64,000 nt of DNA from an uncultured Clostridia bacterium (GTDB taxonomy: Bacteria; Bacillota; Clostridia; UBA1381; UBA9506): positions 504,593 to 568,592 of the forward strand of contig CAKSBF010000001.1 of NCBI GenBank assembly GCA_934438075.1, written 5' to 3'. A program made the translations under genes and the position numbers. Every line of letters begins with the position of its first letter. Positions within the stretch are counted from its first letter, which is position 1. The notes under the pieces are model-generated. The model saw only the letters and a program-made list of their open reading frames with translations. It was not told the DNA's origin and did not search any database. This document shows, one piece after another, positions 37,221-46,657 of the stretch.

Positions 37221-38372
37221 TTACTTTTTATTTTGAACAGATTCGTCCTCCGGGACAGAATCTGCCGCATTTTCCTTTTCCATATGTTCTTCCGGATTTT
37301 GCGCGGTTTTGTCCTCATCCTCCGGGGAATGACCCACAAAATTAAACGCAAACAGCAAGAACAGCAATACAGAAATAATCAGCAGCACCGCGCGCGAAAA
37401 TCCCGAAAACAGCATAACAATACCGCTGATGGCGAGTATCGCTGACAAGCCGTAAAGGATGATTACCGTTGTGCGGTGTGAAAAACCTTTGTCCACCAGC
37501 TTGTGGTGCAGATGCCCCCGATCCGGCGTCATAATACCCTGCCCCTTTGCCAGGCGGCGGATAATCGCAAACGTTGTATCAAAGATAGGCAACCCCAATA
37601 TCAAAAGCGGCACCACAAATGCCACATAGGTTTTAAATGGTCCTTGTATGGAAATACATGCCAAAATATATCCCAAAAAAGTAGACCCGGTATCTCCCAT
37701 AAAAATCTTGGCCGGATTAAAATTATACGGTAAAAATCCAAAGCATGCACCGGCAAGCGCCGCCGCCATAACCAAAAGGGTTACGCTGGTGTTGTGCTGT
37801 ATCAGCAAAATGGACAGCAAAGCCACCGCCGCAATGGAGGAAACGCCCACTGCGAGACCGTCCAGACCGTCAATCAGATTTACGGCATTGGTTACACCGA
37901 CAATCCACAAGATACTTCCGCCGATGGAAAGCCATGTCGGCAGACGCAAAAGCTCCTCCGCAGAAAACGGATTTGATATTGCAAAAACACGCACATGCAG
38001 CAGCACAGGTATGGCCGCCGCCACAATCTGCACCACAAACTTAAAGTGTGCCGGAAGCGGTTTCCTGTCATCAAATATGCCCAATACCGTGATAATCACA
38101 CTGCCTGCCAAAATACCGAGCAAACTCCAGTTAATACCGCCGGATGGCAGCCGAAAATCCGAAAAGCACAGCACGCTCACAAAAAAACCGTAAAATATTG
38201 CAAGACCACCCAAAAGAGCCATTGGCTTCTTATGCATTCTGCGGTTGTCCTTCGGGACATCCACCGCGCCGATACGAAACGCCAGACGTTTTACCAGCGG
38301 TGTTGCAGCAAAGGAGATGATCAATGCAACAATGAAAGCAAATGTTATGTTAAGTCCGCCTTGATTCGGCAT
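37221..38372 (-). CDS. tagO: undecaprenyl-phosphate N-acetylglucosaminyl-1-phosphate transferase (TagO/WecA-like)
   Basis: 383 residues from ATG 38372; a GTG at 38384 is possible. About eleven membrane helices. 'DVPKDNRRMHKKPMALLGG', 'GIFDDRKPLPAHFKF' (DD motif), 'NAVNLIDGLDGLAVG' and 'FMGDTGSTFLGY' are the MraY/WecA catalytic loops, and 'DRGHLHHKLVDKGFSHR' the HxH loop. Starts wall-polymer synthesis on the lipid carrier. It has a consensus promoter and 100-base leader. The tail after about 360 is acidic. Confidence 0.93.
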   Translation of the reverse strand: MPNQGGLNITFAFIVALIISFAATPLVKRLAFRIGAVDVPKDNRRMHKKPMALLGGLAIFYGFFVSVLCFSDFRLPSGGINWSLLGILAGSVIITVLGIFDDRKPLPAHFKFVVQIVAAAIPVLLHVRVFAISNPFSAEELLRLPTWLSIGGSILWIVGVTNAVNLIDGLDGLAVGVSSIAAVALLSILLIQHNTSVTLLVMAAALAGACFGFLPYNFNPAKIFMGDTGSTFLGYILACISIQGPFKTYVAFVVPLLILGLPIFDTTFAIIRRLAKGQGIMTPDRGHLHHKLVDKGFSHRTTVIILYGLSAILAISGIVMLFSGFSRAVLLIISVLLFLLFAFNFVGHSPEDEDKTAQNPEEHMEKENAADSVPEDESVQNKK

Positions 38373-38481
38373 AACAACCTTCACTCCTCTTTCTTGATAA
38401 GGAAGTTATCTTCCTGCGGCATGCGCTCTTTGTCCGCGCTATGCCGAAAATGGAAAAAATTACTCAACTGATATTGCATTG

Positions 38482-38510
38482 ATTATATAACATATTCCCC
38501 AATTTGTCAA
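38482..38510 (-). promoter_or_regulatory. consensus promoter of tagO-mnaA
   Basis: TTGACA (38505-38510), 17-bp spacer, TATAAT (38482-38487) on the minus strand: both hexamers match the sigma-A consensus exactly. It could also feed the ntp operon if no terminator intervenes; I see none between mnaA and ntpF. Confidence 0.88.
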
Positions 38511-38562
38511 TTAAAATTGATTGTGATTTGCTCAAAATCAACAATTTGTTCATAAAAACGAC

Positions 38563-39282
38563 TTAATTAAGCACGGTGGTTTCAGCTGCATTTTCATTCT
38601 TTTTGTATACAGACAGCGCGCCGCTTTCGTCAAGCGTCGCCAAAAAAATTTGCGAAATTTGTCCGCATTTTTGCTTGGCAAGCTCCTGTTTCAGCCAGCT
38701 TTCGTCCCGTCCTGCCGCTTTCAGGTTGCGCTCCATTACCTTTCCGTCGATAACTACATTTGCAATTAATCCCTCACTTTTCGGTGACAGCTGCAAATCC
38801 TCACAGGTCACATTTTTCTTGGTTTCCTTAGGCATTAAACTTATCTTTCCGTTGGTTTCCATTACGGCATATTTGATATCGGCTATGTTAAAATAGCCCT
38901 GTGCACGCAGTTCGGAAAGCAGTTCGTTTACATCAAGTTTTGAACTTTTCAGATTTTTTTCTATTAGCCTTCCGTTTTGAATCAACACCTCAGGTGTTCC
39001 TATAAAGATTCGCCGGGCCCATATGCTTTTATCTGACCAGACGGACATACCGATGGCAACCAGCGTGAACACAATCATTGCAATCACCGCATAATGATAC
39101 GGAATATCACGGTCAACTGTCATCTCCGCCGCCACCGAACCAATGGAAATACCGATGGCATAATCAAAAAATGACAACTGGGAGATTTGTTTCGCTCCTA
39201 AAATTCTTGTTAAAATAAATAAAACAACCACTGCCATAAAAGCGCGCAATACAATATCCAGACTTTCTATGATCCACTGCAT
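38563..39282 (-). CDS. DUF421 / YetF-like membrane protein
   Basis: 239 residues; three N-terminal helices ('VLRAFMAVVVLFILTRILGAKQISQLSFFDYAIGISIGSVAAEM'; seen at about 10-55, plus one at 65-82) and a cytoplasmic two-part domain ending about 230. 'GTPEVLIQNGRLIEKNLK' and 'DINELLSELRAQGYFNIADI' type segments define the YetF/DUF421 family. Biochemical role unknown; some members act in spore-forming cells. Confidence 0.88.
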   Translation of the reverse strand: MQWIIESLDIVLRAFMAVVVLFILTRILGAKQISQLSFFDYAIGISIGSVAAEMTVDRDIPYHYAVIAMIVFTLVAIGMSVWSDKSIWARRIFIGTPEVLIQNGRLIEKNLKSSKLDVNELLSELRAQGYFNIADIKYAVMETNGKISLMPKETKKNVTCEDLQLSPKSEGLIANVVIDGKVMERNLKAAGRDESWLKQELAKQKCGQISQIFLATLDESGALSVYKKNENAAETTVLN

Positions 39283-39438
39283 AAAACCTCTCCTTTATTT
39301 GTTTTTACTTATTATGAATCTTTTTTGGTAAAAAAAACAAAAATATAATATTCTATAAATATAGGAAGGAAACCGTTTTATAAATTCGTTTTTTTCGCTA
39401 AAATTCGGCAAAATTCCCGAAAAATTTCATAAATCTAT

Positions 39439-39467
39439 TGATTTTGAAGAAAATATTCGCTATAATG
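39439..39467 (+). promoter_or_regulatory. promoter of hom-thrB-lysC
   Basis: TTGATT (39439-39444), 17-bp spacer, TATAAT (39462-39467). The leader to the hom ATG is about 60 bases, too short for a lysine riboswitch or T-box. Confidence 0.75.
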
Positions 39468-39535
39468 TTAATATCCGTAAAATAGGGAATATTATACGGT
39501 TGTAAAGACGTTATCCATATATTGGGAGGTTAATT

Positions 39536-40738
39536 ATGATAAAAGCGGCAATACTGGGATACGGCACAGTCGGCTCGGGCGTGTATGAAATTATCCGCAA
39601 AAACGCACGGACGATTGAGCGCAAGGTCGGACAAGCACTTGATATTAAATATATTTTGGATATCAGAGATTTTGATAATCATCCGGAGAAACATCTGTTT
39701 ACCAAAAATTTTGACGATATTTTAAATGATGACGAAGTTAAAATTGTCGTGGAGGTTATGGGCGGACTTCATCCGGCATATGATTTTTCCAAGGCGGCGC
39801 TTTTAGCCGGTAAAAACGTTATTACCTCCAACAAAGAATTGGTTGCAACACACGGAACCGAGCTTTTGAAAATTGCCGAGGAGCAAAACGTAAACTACAT
39901 GTTTGAAGCTTCTGTCGGCGGCGGTATTCCGATTATCCGCCCGTTAAATCTCTGTCTGGCTGCAAATGAGATTGAAGAAATATACGGTATTTTAAACGGA
40001 ACGACAAACTTTATTTTAACCAAAATGTTTGCTGAAGGAGCAAGCTTTGATGACGCACTGTCCGAGGCACAGCGTTTGGGATATGCGGAACGCAACCCGG
40101 CAGCAGACGTGGAGGGACATGACGCTTGCAGAAAAATTGCCATTTTAGCTTCGCTGGCATCCGGCAACTTTGTAGATTACAGCCGTATTCCGACCATCGG
40201 CATTACAGGCATTACCAAAAGTGATGTTGTCTTTGCGGAAAAACTCGGCTGTGTGATAAAATTAATTGGCTATGCAAAAATTGATAAAAATGAAAAGGTA
40301 TACGCATGCGTCTGCCCGATGGTTATTTCCAAAGAGCACAAGCTGGCAGACGTTAATGATGTGTTTAACGCTATTTTGGTACACGGTGACGCGATTGATG
40401 ATGTCATGTTTTATGGCCGCGGTGCAGGCAAACTGCCTACAGCAAGCGCTGTCGTAGCAGATGTAATTGACGCGGCAAAGCATGTGCACACACACATCCG
40501 CCTGTCATGGAAACAGCCGGAAAATGATATTTTTATGGATCCGGAGGAGGTTACGGCCCGTTATATGATTCGCACACCGGATGCAGAGCTGTTTAAAAAC
40601 TTTGACAATGCGCAGATTGTCGGCGAGCATATCGGCGAACACGGAAAAGAATATGCTTTTGTAACAGACCGCATGACGGAAAAAGAGCTGGCAGAACACT
40701 TACAGGCACGCGGCACATACATCCGTATGCTTGCATAG
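39536..40738 (+). CDS. hom: homoserine dehydrogenase
   Basis: 400 residues. Reduces aspartate semialdehyde to homoserine. Visible: Rossmann 'GYGTVGSGVYEII' (8-20), 'TSNKELVATHG', 'GGGIPIIRPL', 'GILNGTTNFILTKM', 'DVEGHDACRKIAILA' (catalytic region). After residue 320 a short (about 70-residue) tail replaces a full regulatory ACT domain, so it is about 30 residues shorter than many Gram-positive enzymes. First gene of the threonine operon. Confidence 0.96.
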   Translation: MIKAAILGYGTVGSGVYEIIRKNARTIERKVGQALDIKYILDIRDFDNHPEKHLFTKNFDDILNDDEVKIVVEVMGGLHPAYDFSKAALLAGKNVITSNKELVATHGTELLKIAEEQNVNYMFEASVGGGIPIIRPLNLCLAANEIEEIYGILNGTTNFILTKMFAEGASFDDALSEAQRLGYAERNPAADVEGHDACRKIAILASLASGNFVDYSRIPTIGITGITKSDVVFAEKLGCVIKLIGYAKIDKNEKVYACVCPMVISKEHKLADVNDVFNAILVHGDAIDDVMFYGRGAGKLPTASAVVADVIDAAKHVHTHIRLSWKQPENDIFMDPEEVTARYMIRTPDAELFKNFDNAQIVGEHIGEHGKEYAFVTDRMTEKELAEHLQARGTYIRMLA

Positions 40739-40755
40739 TCTAAGGGAGCAAAATC

Positions 40756-41676
40756 ATGAAAAAGGTAAAGGTAAGAGTTCCGGCAACCACCGCAAACCTG
40801 GGCGCGGGCTTTGATTCTCTCGGTGCGGCGCTGAAACTTTATAACTACATTGAGGCAGAAGAGACCGAATCGGGTCTCTCAATAGAAATTCTCGGCGGCA
40901 CGGGTGGTTTCCTGCCGACCGATGAAAAAAATCTGGTTTATAAAACTATGGCATATTTGTTTGAGAAAGCTGAATATACTGCAAAGGGGCTTTCTTTACG
41001 TCTGGAAAATCATATCCCCGTTACGCGGGGTTTAGGTTCAAGCTCTGCCTGCATTGTCGGCGGACTTCTTGCCGCAAACACTCTTTGCGGCGAGCCTTTT
41101 TCAAAGCGCGAACTGATGTGCATGGCGGCAAAGCTGGAAGGTCATTCTGACAATTCGACCGCTGCTCTGGCGGGTGGATTTACCATTTCGGTTTACAATG
41201 ATGAGGATATCTTTTATTATTCCCATCCCATTAAGAATGATTTAAAATTTGTTCTGCTTGTTCCTGATTTTGCCGTAATGACAAAAAAGGCACGAAGCAC
41301 ACTTCCGCGGTTTTATCCGCTGCGCGACGTCAGTTTTAACATATCACATGCGGCGCTGACCGTTGCGGCGATTCTTTCCGGCGAATATGAAAATCTTTTA
41401 TGCGCGGTAGAGGACAGAATCCATGAGCCATACCGCAAAACCTTTATTGATGGTTATCAAAAAATCCATAACCGTTTAAAAAGCTACGGCGCGCTGGGCA
41501 CTTATATCAGCGGTTCCGGTCCGACCATGATTTCATTGGTGGAGGGAGATGACGCCGAGAGCTTTCTTTCGGATATGCAGGAATATATGGAAAAATCACA
41601 TCCAAATTGGAGCGTTATGCTTTTGGATGCGGACAACGAAGGCGCAAAGCTTCTTGATTTAGAAACGGAGGGTTAA
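40756..41676 (+). CDS. thrB: homoserine kinase
   Basis: 306-residue GHMP kinase. 'VRVPATTANLGAGFDSLGAAL' opening, ATP loop 'PVTRGLGSSSACIVGGLLAAN' (about 90-110), 'GHSDNSTAALAGGFTIS', and the C-terminal 'GTYISGSGPTMISL'. Makes O-phosphohomoserine. The start is 17 bp after hom. Confidence 0.96.
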   Translation: MKKVKVRVPATTANLGAGFDSLGAALKLYNYIEAEETESGLSIEILGGTGGFLPTDEKNLVYKTMAYLFEKAEYTAKGLSLRLENHIPVTRGLGSSSACIVGGLLAANTLCGEPFSKRELMCMAAKLEGHSDNSTAALAGGFTISVYNDEDIFYYSHPIKNDLKFVLLVPDFAVMTKKARSTLPRFYPLRDVSFNISHAALTVAAILSGEYENLLCAVEDRIHEPYRKTFIDGYQKIHNRLKSYGALGTYISGSGPTMISLVEGDDAESFLSDMQEYMEKSHPNWSVMLLDADNEGAKLLDLETEG

Positions 41677-41678
41677 CA

Positions 41679-42887
41679 TTGGGTTTAATAGTACAAAAAT
41701 TCGGAGGCTCATCTGTTGCCAATGCCGAACGCGTATTTAATGTAGCGGACATCGTTACGAGTACGTATAAAAAGGGCAACAACGTTATCGTTGTAGTGTC
41801 GGCACAAGGTGATACTACCGATGATTTGATTGAAAAAGCAAAGGAAATCAATCCGCACGCTTCCAAGCGTGAGATGGATATGCTTTTGTCAACCGGTGAG
41901 CAGATTTCCATTTCGCTGCTTGCTATGGCAATTGAAAAGCTGGGTTTTCCGGTAGTTTCGCTCACAGGCTGGCAGGCAGGTATGAAAACTGATTCTAACT
42001 ATTCTAACAGCCGTATCCGCAAAATAGACACTGAGCGGCTGATGATAGAGCTGGATAAGAAAAACATTGTAGTCGTGGCAGGCTTTCAGGGCATTAACCG
42101 CTACGACGACATAACCACACTCGGACGCGGAGGTTCCGATACGTCAGCTGTGGCTTTGGCAGCAGCCTGTCATGCGGATTTGTGTGAAATCTATACAGAC
42201 GTGGATGGTGTTTATACAACCGATCCGCGCATTGTTCCCAACGCAAAAAAATTGGATGAAATCTCTTTTGATGAAATGCTGGAGCTGGCAAGTCTTGGTG
42301 CAAACGTTTTGCACAACCGCTCCGTAGAAATGGCAAAAAAGTATAATGTAAATCTTTGTGTCCGTTCGAGTTTGACCCGTGCGGAGGGTACTGTAGTAAA
42401 GGAGGCCGTTAAATTGGAAGGTATGTTGGTTAGAGGTGTTACAAAGGACAACGATGTGGCAAGAATTTCACTGTGCGGAATAGAGGATACACCGGGCAAA
42501 GCATTTCGCGTGTTTGCTCTTTTAGCGAAAAAAAATATTAACGTAGACATTATTTTACAGTCCATCGGACGTGCGGACAAAAAGGATATCAGCTTTACGG
42601 TAGCAGAAAGTCACATTGACGAAGCTCTTAAAATTATTGAAGAAAACAAAGATGCTATCGGTTATGAATCCATGAGCTACAACACGAAGGTATCAAAGGT
42701 ATCAATTGTCGGCGCCGGCATGGTAACCAATGCAGGTGTTGCCGCAAAAATGTTTGAAGCTCTTTATGAGGCGCAGATTAACATCCATATGATTGCAACC
42801 TCAGAAATTAAAGTTTCCGTATTAATTGACGAAGGTTATGAGGCAAAAGCCGTGAAGGCGATTCACGATAAATTTGAACTGGCGTAA
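41679..42887 (+). CDS. lysC: aspartate kinase
   Basis: 402 residues; TTG start at 41679, two bases after the thrB stop, with GGAGGG six bases upstream. 'IVQKFGGSSVANAERV' and 'TLGRGGSDTSAVALAAA' are the kinase signatures; two ACT domains fill about 265-402, predicting feedback control by lysine and/or threonine. First step of the aspartate family pathway. Asd is not in this window. Confidence 0.97.
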   Translation: MGLIVQKFGGSSVANAERVFNVADIVTSTYKKGNNVIVVVSAQGDTTDDLIEKAKEINPHASKREMDMLLSTGEQISISLLAMAIEKLGFPVVSLTGWQAGMKTDSNYSNSRIRKIDTERLMIELDKKNIVVVAGFQGINRYDDITTLGRGGSDTSAVALAAACHADLCEIYTDVDGVYTTDPRIVPNAKKLDEISFDEMLELASLGANVLHNRSVEMAKKYNVNLCVRSSLTRAEGTVVKEAVKLEGMLVRGVTKDNDVARISLCGIEDTPGKAFRVFALLAKKNINVDIILQSIGRADKKDISFTVAESHIDEALKIIEENKDAIGYESMSYNTKVSKVSIVGAGMVTNAGVAAKMFEALYEAQINIHMIATSEIKVSVLIDEGYEAKAVKAIHDKFELA

Positions 42888-42937
42888 GCAAGGATATAAT
42901 AATTTAAACTATTTTATGTTTAAAGGAGGATATTACT

Positions 42938-43720
42938 ATGGTTCTTATGCAAAGATGGCAGCTTAAGCAGTCTGCAAAGGAACAATTGCGCGGCAAATGG
43001 GGGAACATGGCTCTGAAGAGTTTTTTGGTATCTATTATTCCTTCCGGTATTCTTTGGGCGGCAATGCTTGTTTTCGGTACATGTTTTGCTGTTAACACGA
43101 TTTTGCCCGGAGCGCAATTTGGGTTTGGTTCGTTTGATTTATATGCAACCGGTATCAACGGTTTGGCAGCAGTCGGAATTGTTCTTTTGATTATTGCCTA
43201 TCTGTGCGTACTTATTGTAAAATTGGCTCTTGACTTTGGTTTTAACGATGCGTGTATTAAACTGCGAAGCGGTGAAGTTACGGGCGCAGGAGCTATTTTC
43301 GGCAGGTTTAACATGCTTCCAAGGATTTTAATGTACACACTTCTTGTGGTATTGATATGTCTTCCTTACATTGCTGTAGAGTTGCTTAGCAGTTTTTTCC
43401 CGGGCACTGTAGTTAACATTTTGTCATTTTTTATGATGCTGGCATATATTTACATTGCTCTGAGACTTTCCATGAGTGTGTATATCCTTTTGGAAAACCC
43501 TTATACCACCGCGTGGACATCTTTGAAACAAAGCTGGTATATTATGCGCGGACATTGCTGGAGATTTTTTGTATTAAACCTGAGCTTTCTCGGCTGGATT
43601 CTTCTGGCTTGCTTAAGTCTCGGAATCGGTATGTTCTGGCTTCTGCCTTACATGAGCATGACAAGCGTTAATTTTTACTACAACATCAAAGAAGCTTGTC
43701 TGAATACCGAACAACAATAA
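42938..43720 (+). CDS. DUF975 family membrane protein
   Basis: 260 residues, about six helices. 'LKQSAKEQLRGKWGNMALKSFLVSII' opening and 'AWTSLKQSWYIMRGHCWRFFVLNLSFLGWILLA' later (about 190-225) are the DUF975 pattern. AAAGGAGG lies eight bases before the ATG. It follows lysC by 50 bp with a terminator after it, so it may be co-transcribed. Function unknown. Confidence 0.85.
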   Translation: MVLMQRWQLKQSAKEQLRGKWGNMALKSFLVSIIPSGILWAAMLVFGTCFAVNTILPGAQFGFGSFDLYATGINGLAAVGIVLLIIAYLCVLIVKLALDFGFNDACIKLRSGEVTGAGAIFGRFNMLPRILMYTLLVVLICLPYIAVELLSSFFPGTVVNILSFFMMLAYIYIALRLSMSVYILLENPYTTAWTSLKQSWYIMRGHCWRFFVLNLSFLGWILLACLSLGIGMFWLLPYMSMTSVNFYYNIKEACLNTEQQ

Positions 43721-43742
43721 TATTTTGCATGATATAAAAATA

Positions 43743-43784
43743 CAGACCGCATAAAGCATGGCTTTATGCGGTCTGCGTGTTTTT
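43743..43784 (+). terminator. terminator after DUF975 gene
   Basis: Perfect 15-bp stem CAGACCGCATAAAGC / GCTTTATGCGGTCTG (43743-43775) with 3-base loop, then CGTGTTTTT. Confidence 0.9.
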
Positions 43785-43800
43785 GGAGATTATTGCTTAT

Positions 43801-43974
43801 TTAGCCTTTCAGCTGAAAAGACTTACAGTCGGTGCACTGATTCATGGTTGGGTCAAGTTCATGTGTTCCGACGGTAATGCAGTCTAAAGAACAGTAATCT
43901 TTGCTGTTGCAATGATGTGCACACTGCTCTACAGTACATTTAATACTTTCATTTACTTTACTATTACAACTCAT
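43801..43974 (-). CDS. small cysteine-rich DUF1540 protein
   Basis: 57 residues. ATG at 43974 with AAGGAGG eight bases upstream; stop TAA at 43801. Seven cysteines in the DUF1540 arrangement: 'IKCTVEQCAHHCNSKDYCSL', then 'TDCKSF' near the end. The family probably binds a metal ion; some members are made in sporulating cells. Lies between the DUF975 terminator and rnfB; likely separate from the rnf operon although in the same direction. Confidence 0.85.
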   Translation of the reverse strand: MSCNSKVNESIKCTVEQCAHHCNSKDYCSLDCITVGTHELDPTMNQCTDCKSFQLKG

Positions 43975-44052
43975 TTTTTATACCTCCTTGTCGGTACAAA
44001 ACTATTTTGTCCCTTTCAGAAGGTTTTTATTCTTTTTATTTTTAAAAATTTT

Positions 44053-44850
44053 TTATTCGCCGCGCTTATGAAATTCGATTACCTGCTTCGGACATTTTGA
44101 AGCACATATGCCGCAGTTCACGCATTTACTGTAATCAATTTTTGCAATATTATCTACAACATGAACCGCATCCTTAGGACAATTTTTTTCGCACAGTTTG
44201 CAGCCAATACAGCCTGCCTGACAAATATCCTTAATTACGGCTCCTTTTTCCTTGGAACGGCACATAACAAAGGTGCGCTGTTTTGCAGGAATCAGCTCGA
44301 TAATCCTTTTCGGACAAGTGGCAACACAAACGCCGCAGCCTTTACATTTCTCTGCGTCTACCTGCGCAACGCCGTCTACAACATGAATCGCGTCAAACGG
44401 ACAGGCACGCACACAGCTGCCGTAGCCGGTACAACCGTACAGACAGGTTTTTTCACCGCCTCCGAAACGGTAAACCGCCACACAGTCGGTGATTCCGTCA
44501 TAACGATATTTATTGCTCGCCTTTTCGCAGGTACCGCTGCACAGCACCTTAGCAACCATTTTTTCGCCTTCTTCTACCGTTATGCCCATAATCTCTGCAA
44601 TTTTTTCCATATTTTCTTTTTTGGTGCTGGGACAACCGGCAGGATTGGCTCCCTTTGTTACAATTGCTTCCGCAAATGCCGAACATCCTGCATAGCCGCA
44701 GCCTCCGCAGTTTGCGCCTGCTAAAAGCTCCTGCACTTTTTCAATACGCTCGTCTTTATCCACACGAAAAGCTTTCGCCGCCACACCTAAAAGCGCGCCA
44801 AACACGATTCCCATGATGCCGAGCATTAAAACCGGTGTTAATATTTCCAT
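44053..44850 (-). CDS. rnfB: Rnf complex subunit RnfB (Fe-S)
   Basis: 265 residues. N-terminal anchor helix, a Cys-rich [4Fe-4S] domain 'GANCGGCGYAGCSAFA' (about 45-60), then two pairs of CxxCxxCxxxCP ferredoxin motifs up to the C-terminus. Accepts electrons from ferredoxin. Last gene of the operon; GAGGAGG before the ATG. Confidence 0.96.
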   Translation of the reverse strand: MEILTPVLMLGIMGIVFGALLGVAAKAFRVDKDERIEKVQELLAGANCGGCGYAGCSAFAEAIVTKGANPAGCPSTKKENMEKIAEIMGITVEEGEKMVAKVLCSGTCEKASNKYRYDGITDCVAVYRFGGGEKTCLYGCTGYGSCVRACPFDAIHVVDGVAQVDAEKCKGCGVCVATCPKRIIELIPAKQRTFVMCRSKEKGAVIKDICQAGCIGCKLCEKNCPKDAVHVVDNIAKIDYSKCVNCGICASKCPKQVIEFHKRGE

Positions 44851-44881
44851 TTATTTTCCTCCTCAAGCCAAGCGATCCGCT

Positions 44882-45469
44882 TTAAAATTTTAAACCTTGG
44901 AAACCCAAAAACGCCATAGCGATTAACCCCGCCGTAATCAGCGCAATCGGAAATCCCTGCAAAGGTTTCGGAATATCTGCCGTTTCCAGCCGTTCGCGCA
45001 CGCCGGCAAACAAAACGATACCAAACATGAAGGAAAGGCCTCCTGAGCAGCCGTATACCACCGAATGGATAAAATCATAATTTTCCTGTACATTTAAAAG
45101 CGCTACGCCCAAAACCGCACAGTTAGTGGTAATAAGCGGAAGATATATCCCAAGCGCATTATAAAGCGAGGGACTGAATTTTTGAATTACCATTTCCACA
45201 AACTGCACCAACACGGCAATTACCAAGATAAATGCAACTGTCTGCATATATTCTATGCCGAGCTTTTTCAGCAAAAGTTCCTGAACCAGATATGTACAGG
45301 CCGAGGCAACTGTCATAACAAAAGTAACAGCAAGGCTCATGCCAACCGCTGTTTCCACTTTTTTGGAAACACCAAGAAAAGGACAGATTCCAAGAAATTT
45401 TACCAAAACAAAGTTATTAACCAATATTGTACTTAAAGAAAGCAATACCAATTCTACAAATAAACTCAT
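44882..45469 (-). CDS. rnfA: Rnf complex subunit RnfA
   Basis: 195 residues, six helices; '[27 protein letters not shown]' (about 18-45) is the RnfA/NqrE signature with the conserved Cys near the membrane Fe centre. Starts inside rnfE (ATGA, 4 bp). Confidence 0.96.
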   Translation of the reverse strand: MSLFVELVLLSLSTILVNNFVLVKFLGICPFLGVSKKVETAVGMSLAVTFVMTVASACTYLVQELLLKKLGIEYMQTVAFILVIAVLVQFVEMVIQKFSPSLYNALGIYLPLITTNCAVLGVALLNVQENYDFIHSVVYGCSGGLSFMFGIVLFAGVRERLETADIPKPLQGFPIALITAGLIAMAFLGFQGLKF

Positions 45470-46074
45470 TCGTCAGCGCCCCCTTTCTCTTTTCGGGAGC
45501 GAATCAGATTAATCGCACCGATTAAAAGCCCCAGCACGATAAATGCACCCGGAGGCAATATCAGCATGGTTGCCGGCAGAAAGCCGCTGCCAAACAATGA
45601 AATTCCCAAAAAGGTACCGTTTCCTAAAATTTCACGGATGGCTCCGATAATAGTCAGCGCACAGGTAAATCCAAGTCCGATACCCAAGCCGTCCAAGGCG
45701 GAATTTCCTACTGTATTTTTAGAAGCAAAAGCTTCTGCGCGCGCCAGTATAATACAGTTTACAACAATCAACGGAATATACAGTCCCAATGATTTTGAAA
45801 TTTCGGGCAAATATGCCTTTAAAAGCATTTCAATCGCACTGACGAAACCCGCAATAATAACAATATAAGATGCTATTCTTATTTTGTTTGGAATAAATTT
45901 TCTGCACAAAGAAATAACCACATTTGATGCAACCAAAACGGCTGTTGCGGAAAGACCCATCCCCACGCCGTTTGAAACACTTGTTGTGACTGCCAGAGTC
46001 GGGCACATACCGAGAAGCTGCACAAACGTTGGATTTTCTTTTATCAGACCTTTTGTAAACTCTTTCATTTGCAT
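45466..46074 (-). CDS. rnfE: Rnf complex subunit RnfE
   Basis: 202 residues, six helices, paralogous to RnfA; '[27 protein letters not shown]' near the start holds the matching Cys. ATG 46074 has GGAGG nine bases upstream. 13 bp after rnfG. Confidence 0.96.
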   Translation of the reverse strand: MQMKEFTKGLIKENPTFVQLLGMCPTLAVTTSVSNGVGMGLSATAVLVASNVVISLCRKFIPNKIRIASYIVIIAGFVSAIEMLLKAYLPEISKSLGLYIPLIVVNCIILARAEAFASKNTVGNSALDGLGIGLGFTCALTIIGAIREILGNGTFLGISLFGSGFLPATMLILPPGAFIVLGLLIGAINLIRSRKEKGGADE

Positions 46075-46087
46075 GTTGTCCGACCTC

Positions 46088-46657
46088 CTATTTCAAATTT
46101 TTTACGGCTTCTGCCGCAGCATTAACACCCTTCGTAACAGCATTGGAGGAAATGGTTGCTCCTGATATAGCCATCACTTCATTATTCTTTGCCGTGCCGC
46201 TTTTGATAACAGTAAGCGGTTCCTTCACGCTCTTATCATCAAATTGATCTTTAAAATCCGGCTCCTGTGCCTTTGAACCAAGACCCGGTGTTTCCGAAAG
46301 AGATACTATCTTTATACCGGTAAGCGTTTCATCTGTTTTTACACCGACAATCATTTCAATGGCGCCGCCGAAACCGTTTGGCGCAACGCTTACACAATAT
46401 CCGACCGTTTCTCCCGATTCATTTTCCGCACGGTAAATTTCTTTTACCACTCCATCTTCAGAAGCTGCTGCCTCTACCTTTTCAAAAGACGTTGCCTCCG
46501 CCATCACTGCACGGCGTGCCTCATCCTGTTCTTTTGTTTCATTTTCCGCAATCATATCTGCCGTAATGCTGTTTGTGCACGCCAAAAGCAAAGCAACGAC
46601 CGCGGTAATACCAAACAGAATTGCAGCCAGCACAAAAGGTTTTTCATTATTTTGCAT
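46088..46657 (-). CDS. rnfG: Rnf complex subunit RnfG (FMN-binding)
   Basis: 189 residues; one N-terminal helix and a periplasmic-side FMN-binding domain. The covalent flavin site SGATISS (about 165-171, Thr receives FMN) is intact. AAGGAGG precedes the ATG, which lies inside the rnfD end (11-bp overlap). Confidence 0.95.
   Translation of the reverse strand: MQNNEKPFVLAAILFGITAVVALLLACTNSITADMIAENETKEQDEARRAVMAEATSFEKVEAAASEDGVVKEIYRAENESGETVGYCVSVAPNGFGGAIEMIVGVKTDETLTGIKIVSLSETPGLGSKAQEPDFKDQFDDKSVKEPLTVIKSGTAKNNEVMAISGATISSNAVTKGVNAAAEAVKNLK

Noticed and set aside
39468..39535. Lysine riboswitch or T-box before hom
   Set aside because: The leader is about 60 bases and lacks the needed helices or a T-box sequence.
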